Assembly: GCA_022495005.1 (NCBI GenBank)
Contig: JAGYXB010000460.1
Location: forward strand, 186,001-250,000
DNA length: 64,000 nucleotides
Direction of reading: 5' to 3'
Source: Rhyacophila brunnea
Lineage: Eukaryota; Arthropoda; Insecta; Trichoptera; Rhyacophilidae
The notes beneath the pieces are model-generated. The model was not told the DNA's origin. It saw only the letters and a list, made by a program, of their open reading frames with translations, and did no database searches. Of this stretch, positions 59,038-64,000 are shown one piece after another (position 1 is the first letter of the stretch; the number at the start of each line of letters is the position of its first letter). The translations under genes were made by a program, and so were the position numbers.

Positions 59038-59043
59038 TTTTTT
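59038..59043 (+). terminator. Pol III-type T-run terminator
   Basis: Six T residues begin five bases after the tRNA-like sequence, and a second run of seven follows at 59046-59052. Runs of four or more T end Pol III transcripts, which fits a tRNA gene that is or was transcribed. Confidence 0.55.
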
Positions 59044-59052
59044 ACTTTTTTT

Positions 59053-60359
59053 ATCAAATGAATAATTATAGTAGAGCTTGTAAACAAATTTTCATGACAT
59101 AGAACTGTCATAATATTTTTAATATTGAATAAAATCATGATTTAGAACGCTGATCAAAAAGAAAATATTTTGAAATCACATACAGAAATTAAAATGTTAT
59201 TACTAGTACTAGGTGAAAAATAGCATAACGTCGTTACCATTATAAAACTATATATCTGTAAAATATGCGTTTTGTATAATTAAAACTACAAAAATTGCAT
59301 TTTCGTTGAAATTATGAAAATATTTTTTGAATTGATTCAAGTGCCATACATTTTTTAAACTGTTTTTATGCTCCCCTGAAAACTTGAGATTTTGCAGATA
59401 TACAACTTTGCAATGGAAACAACGATAATTGGCTTTGCAACTAACATCCTGATATAAAATTTAAAGACTTATTTAAAAGGCGATGAACGATATTGAATTT
59501 TGTGTAATAAAAACTTTCTTACCTGTTTATACATAACATGAATATGAAAATATTCCTTGAAAATACGTACGTGACGCAATCCACAAGAAACACACATTAT
59601 ACATTAAATGCAGAATAATAAGTAGCTTTTCATAATCCAGGTAGCTTTAAGATGTAAGCTTCTGAGATAAAGCTCGTGCAGAGTAAAGTGACATAGCGAG
59701 TGAAAGCTTCACGAGGTACTGAGTAGTTTTAGCGAATCTGACTTGATTAACAACGTAAGAGAATTAGTTATTAACAATGTTTGAAAGTGCCATGCTATGC
59801 CGAGTTAGTTTTCAATATACGTTTTAATAATTGACTACTTCAATGATTTTATGTACATCTTGAAGATGCAATATAAATGATCTTATAAATTCGATAACAA
59901 TTTATTGTTTAAAGTATTTTTATGATTAAATTCATAGTATTCTTAATGTTGATCTAATATTTACGCGGTAAAACTTTGGTAATTCTGTAATACTGATATC
60001 ACTTAGCGTTAGAATTTAATATACAACTCGTACATTATAAAAACTCTATTTTAGTGTTATTACGTAGGTACATTACATTATTTTTTTATAACATTAAACT
60101 ATTTGATAATTAATAAAAAAAAAACTTAGAAAAAATTTTAACAGAGTGGGACTTGACCCCACTTCTTTCAATTTTTGGGTGAGTGCTTCCATCTATAATT
60201 CATATAAATTACCCTTTTTCTAAATTTGTTTTCAAATATGACGTAGGTTCTTAATTGTTTTGTTCTATAAAAAAAATAATCTAACATTATTAATTAACCT
60301 TATGTATATTTCGTATTGAATTAAATAAATAACTAATAAATAAATAATGAACGTACATA
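59053..60359. other. Mostly unassigned; tRNA-like fragment near 60150
   Basis: At 60148-60200, minus strand, 'gtggggtcaagtcccac' is a B-box-like hairpin such as tRNA-derived SINEs carry. It may belong to the S-family copy just downstream. Nothing else was recognised. Confidence 0.35.
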
Positions 60360-60570
60360 ATACTTAAAACACTCATGAGAAAATAATATAGTCAATAAAA
60401 AAAATTTTTTTGAAAAAAATAAGACACTGCAGGAATCAGGATTTTGAAAGATTTTTTCTATTGGCTATATTGTCTCATGAATGTTTTCAAAATTATGTAT
60501 TTTCGATTATTAGAATGGTACATTCTTAAAATCTTGTGAATTATTGGTTGAATAAAGGAAATAGTTAATT
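60360..60570. repeat. S-family repeat, copy 4
   Basis: 'ttttttgaaaaaaataagac' corresponds to copy 1. 'actcatgagaaaataatata' near 60372 mirrors 'atattgtctcatgaatg' near 60466. The tail 'cttgtgaattattggttgaa' is shared with copies 2 and 3. The tRNA-like core is reduced to 'cactgcaggaatc'. Confidence 0.6.
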
Positions 60571-60809
60571 AAAATAAATGCTGCATGTGACATGCGCTAA
60601 TAAACAGTCCTCATATTGTAAAACTATAAATTATTTACAATAATTAGTTAATTAACGATACATTGCATTAGCACATTTGTACCAAATTTCAAGTTTATGG
60701 GTAAACGAAAATTACGTGAAAACGATGTTGCAGTTATTTGGTGGCGAACACTCCACACTAGGCGATTATTTTTTATAGGCGATTTGGTTTGACCTAAAAA
60801 GAAAGTTAT

Positions 60810-61139
60810 AATAATTACAAGATAAAAAGAACTTTTTATATACAACGTGTTTAAATTTTCTGTTGAATCATATAAACTTGACTTGACTAGCTTAAACGAT
60901 CAAAAAAATTTGTACTTGATAGAAATACTGAATAAATAATATAGAATACTGATATGTCATTTTGACATTTTATATTGATTTCCACAGTAACGCACGTATA
61001 ATTTAGTTGTTAGGACCCCAGACCCCTAGCAACCAATAATAGTGTTTTACTTTTAACGGATTTCTTCCGAAATCACTTTTCATACAAAACAGAATTAACT
61101 GAAAATGAATCCAATTCTACTTAAAGATGGCTAAAAGCT
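60810..61139 (+). mobile_element. A-family MITE, copy 3 (3' truncated)
   Basis: Matches 13390-13840 from 'ttacaagataaaaagaac' to 'aaagatggctaaaag', then stops. It lies only 110 bp before copy 4 in the same orientation. Confidence 0.75.
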
Positions 61140-61247
61140 AGTAATAATGCCATATTATGTGAAATGGAAAGATAGATATGTATTAAATTATGAAAAATGA
61201 GATGCCAAATAACGCTTACATCATAATATTATACAGGTATATAAATG

Positions 61248-61754
61248 ATAATAATTACAAGATAAAAAGAACTTTTTATATACCACATTTTGAAATTTTC
61301 TGTTGAATTATAGGTATATAAACTTGACAATTCTATGTACCTATTAATAAATACTTTTTTTTGTACTTGATAGAAATACTGAATAAATAATATAGAATAC
61401 TGAAATGTCATTTTGACATTTCATATTGATTTATATTAGTATATATAGTAACGCACGTCTATATTAATAATTTAGTTGCTAGGACCCACTTAGCAACCAA
61501 TAATAGTGTTTTACTTTTTACGATTTTTTTCCGAAATAACTTTCCATACAAAACAGAATTAACTGAATATGAATTCAATTCTGCTTAAAGAGGCTAAAAG
61601 TATTAAAAAAATGCATTGGCATCGTGTTCTGATATATTCTAAAAGTTTCAAATGTCTAGCTAGTCGAGAAGTTAGTTGAAAATCGATTGCAAAATTTGTA
61701 CTGGATAAAAAATCACCGAACAAATAATAAGAATACGACTTAATAAAAACGTTG
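61248..61754 (+). mobile_element. A-family MITE, copy 4
   Basis: Full-length relative of copies 1 and 2, ending 'gacttaataaaaacgttg'. Some extra AT sequence lies after 'gttgaattata' compared with copy 1. Confidence 0.75.
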
Positions 61755-62968
61755 TAAAATATCATGCGCGCATCTGCGGCATATTTACCCAAAGCTGAAA
61801 TCCGCACGACACTGTAGATATGAAAATACCGATTTATGAGAGAGCCAGAATTTCATTCTTCAAAAACACGAAATCTGATATTAAAGTTTCAGATATGGCC
61901 GAGGAACTCCCAGCCAGACTTGATCATTTGATTGCTGGCTTTTGTAAAAAAGTACGTGATTTACAATTCTCTTCCTGCGGCGCGAAAGTTTCCCGCAACA
62001 CACCATAAAATTCTCTTTATTTCCCCGTGTTTACAGCCACTTCTGCTTTTTCGCGGGCGATTTATAGCCGATTCAAAAATATCCATTTAATTGTTTCAAT
62101 ATTACGCATCAAAGGCTTGTAGAAGGAAATGTTTCCCTGTTCTTTTTAAACCGCGCCGGAAGCAAATTTCTCGTTTCCTGAATGTTGTGGTTTACATTTT
62201 TAGTAACCTGGTTCTTTACTTTCTAACAAAGTGTAATACAGGTAGCGTTTGTTGGCAGATGTTGTAAAAAATATTTACCGATATACGATCATAGTTTTCT
62301 TGATTACATCAAACTGTAAGTAAATTTGAATTATAACAAGAAACACAAGAAAAGTGAAGAAAATTATCGTCGCTATATGATTAGTTTGTCGAAATCGACC
62401 TTTTATGCAGAATGGTTTTTTGTATCTAAATGGACCAGAACCTTCCTTTTCTTTAAATTACTTTGTAATGAATACAGCATTCATATGCTGTAAAAACAAC
62501 AATTTAAATACCTCCATATTTTTAAATATAGGATAATGAAATTTGTTTTTCGTCTCCTGAACATTTGACATTTTCGGTCTATTCGACAAACCAATCCTAC
62601 AGCGACGTTATAATGAATTCACGACGCATAAAAAGTATTTTGCAACATTTCGTTTATGTACCTACGTAAAGTATGTATACCAATAGTTTACGTTTAAATT
62701 TTTGACCTTGTGATTGAAAGTATACAAATGAATACCGTGTTCGGAAACTTGTACGTATGCAGTTCGCTGTATCACACTTCACAGTGAAATGTTGTATTGG
62801 AAATATATGGCCGTATAAAAGGGGTGCCGGACGAAGTCCCGAAGGCCGAAAACCCGAACGGCCGAAATCCCTATTACCTAAAGACCGTCCAACCCCTTGG
62901 GTCGTATAGTACTGACATAAAATTCATGTCTAAATAAAACACGGTTCTTATCGGTTTACACTTTACAG
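61755..62968. other. No recognised gene; a 62-codon frame and a CCCGAA repeat
   Basis: The frame 61820-62008 begins MKIPIYERARISFFK and lies in DNA with a more even base mix than its surroundings. I recognise no domain, so it may be chance or a small exon. At 62838-62872, 'cccgaaggccgaaaa' is followed by 'cccgaacggccgaaatccc', an imperfect tandem repeat of the kind found near transposon ends. Confidence 0.35.
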
Positions 62969-63923
62969 CAGTGGTTTCCAAACTTTATGTTACTACACCT
63001 CCCTTTAAAAAAAATCTAACTTGGCGCCTCCCCCCCCTTTATTTATTTAAATAATACAGACACCTTTTAAAATAGTCAAAAATGTACTAATACAAAAATG
63101 AAAAAAAATATATTAAAATAAACAAGGTTTTACTACTTATTACGTCATCAATTTTTAAATTAATTTGTTTTTCATGCGACGAGTGTGCTTGTTTATTAGC
63201 ACAATCAATTTCAATAATAGTCAATCCGAATTCATCATCGTTCATTGACAAGTGGATTCTATCATGGGCCCCACATCCTGATGCGGACTCCTAGCCCAGG
63301 ATATTTGGCGGGCCTACCTACCTATCGCTGAGGTTAAGGGCAGTGTGGTGCTCTAATGTAGTGTTTCCTAAATTATACACGGGCGTTATCACTTAAGTAT
63401 ATCAATCATATTAGTATCACATCAAATTGCAACGCACAACCACATATTTAAAATACTGAATAGCCCTGAAACAAAGCAGACTTTTTTATTCTATTAATAA
63501 AATAATGTAAAAAGTGAATTAGCATACTAACCAAGAACTCAGTAAATAGATTTTTGTTTGCTTCAATATATATGGCGCAGAAATCATTTAAAAGTGTAAT
63601 TTTTTTTTTTTTTGTAATTTTGATTTCCAAAGCTCCAATTTTTTATGGATGCCTTCACTTTGTCTTTTTAAATCAGTGAATTCATTAGTGGTCCTTGCAG
63701 TGATTTATTCACTCATTTTTTTTAAATTTCAACCAAATAGACAAGTTTAATAACAAAATTATCGTTCCTAAATAAAATTGCCCCAAATTTCAACACTATT
63801 TTTATAGTTTTATAGTTTATAACTAGCGGCCGTTTTATAAACTATGCATTTGCAAACTGCAAATCTGTGGCTACATTAATTGTGTTCAACTTTTCGCGCC
63901 TCCTTTTGCAAGTCAATATACTG
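62969..63923. mobile_element. Possible hAT element, decayed right end
   Basis: The left tip 'cagtggtttccaaacttta' and the following 'tggcgcctcccc' are typical of a hAT subterminal region. At right 'cgcgcctccttttgc' and 'agtcaatatactg' look like the drifted counterpart. No target duplication was found. The frame 63448-63630 is AT-rich noise. Confidence 0.45.
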
Positions 63924-64000
63924 GATTAATATTTGTTAGGTTGATTTAGGTTTTTATTCTTGAATTTATGAATATTGCAAAAATCAGCTATGAAAATTGA

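Noticed and set aside
1..64000. CRISPR arrays, rRNA genes, telomeric TTAGG arrays, integrated virus genes
   Set aside because: Looked for and not seen. No regularly spaced repeats, no rRNA core motifs, no TTAGG runs, and no viral protein motifs.

Overview
This is AT-rich (roughly 70% or more A+T by eye) eukaryotic nuclear DNA, almost certainly from an arthropod and most likely a hemipteran insect. The evidence is the mix of mobile elements: RTE-, Jockey/CR1- and R1/I-type LINE fragments, a transposase of the GTF2IRD2-like hAT group, many short non-autonomous hAT and TTAA-flanked elements, and tRNA-derived SINE-like pieces. The base texture (frequent 'taggtacct' and 'ataataatatta' runs) suggests an aphid-like genome, but that is an impression, not proof. 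No operon, Shine-Dalgarno pattern, long ORF or other prokaryotic feature is present.

I found no intact host protein-coding gene. The longest reading frame (57896-58702) is the 3' part of a LINE reverse transcriptase. Nearly all other short frames look like chance. The window reads as intergenic or deep intronic DNA that has served as a landing pad for transposons. A host exon with spliced neighbours could be hidden, because short exons cannot be excluded by eye.

Layout. 1-6.7 kb: a T-family MITE half, one arm of a foldback element, an RTE LINE tail on the minus strand, a TTAA-flanked MITE and a 0.5 kb hairpin element. 7-11 kb: a decayed LINE end interrupted by a hAT element with 'AATCCCGGG' ends, then an R1/Jockey-type LINE C-terminus. 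12.5-15.2 kb: tRNA-like repeats, a MITE nested in another MITE, and an AT-rich hairpin. 16.5-21.6 kb: two or three non-autonomous hAT elements (one with a perfect 8-bp target duplication), a 1.1 kb element built around 'CTTTGAT' motifs, and another LINE C-terminus. 23.5-25.3 kb: a 1.39 kb near-perfect palindrome, the most striking structure here. 25.6-28.3 kb: a tRNA-like sequence and RTE-like reverse-transcriptase relics. 36-49 kb: second and third copies of several families, including a degenerate coding repeat in two copies. 52-58.7 kb: a nest of hAT elements, one carrying transposase remnants, followed by the LINE RT piece. 58.95 kb: a tRNA gene-like sequence with perfect acceptor, D and T stems but an abnormal anticodon arm, followed by a Pol III-type T-run. 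60-64 kb: more MITE copies and a hAT-like end.

The parts do not form a pathway. The biology is in how elements insert into one another, and in a few structures (the long palindrome and the odd tRNA) that could be transcribed.
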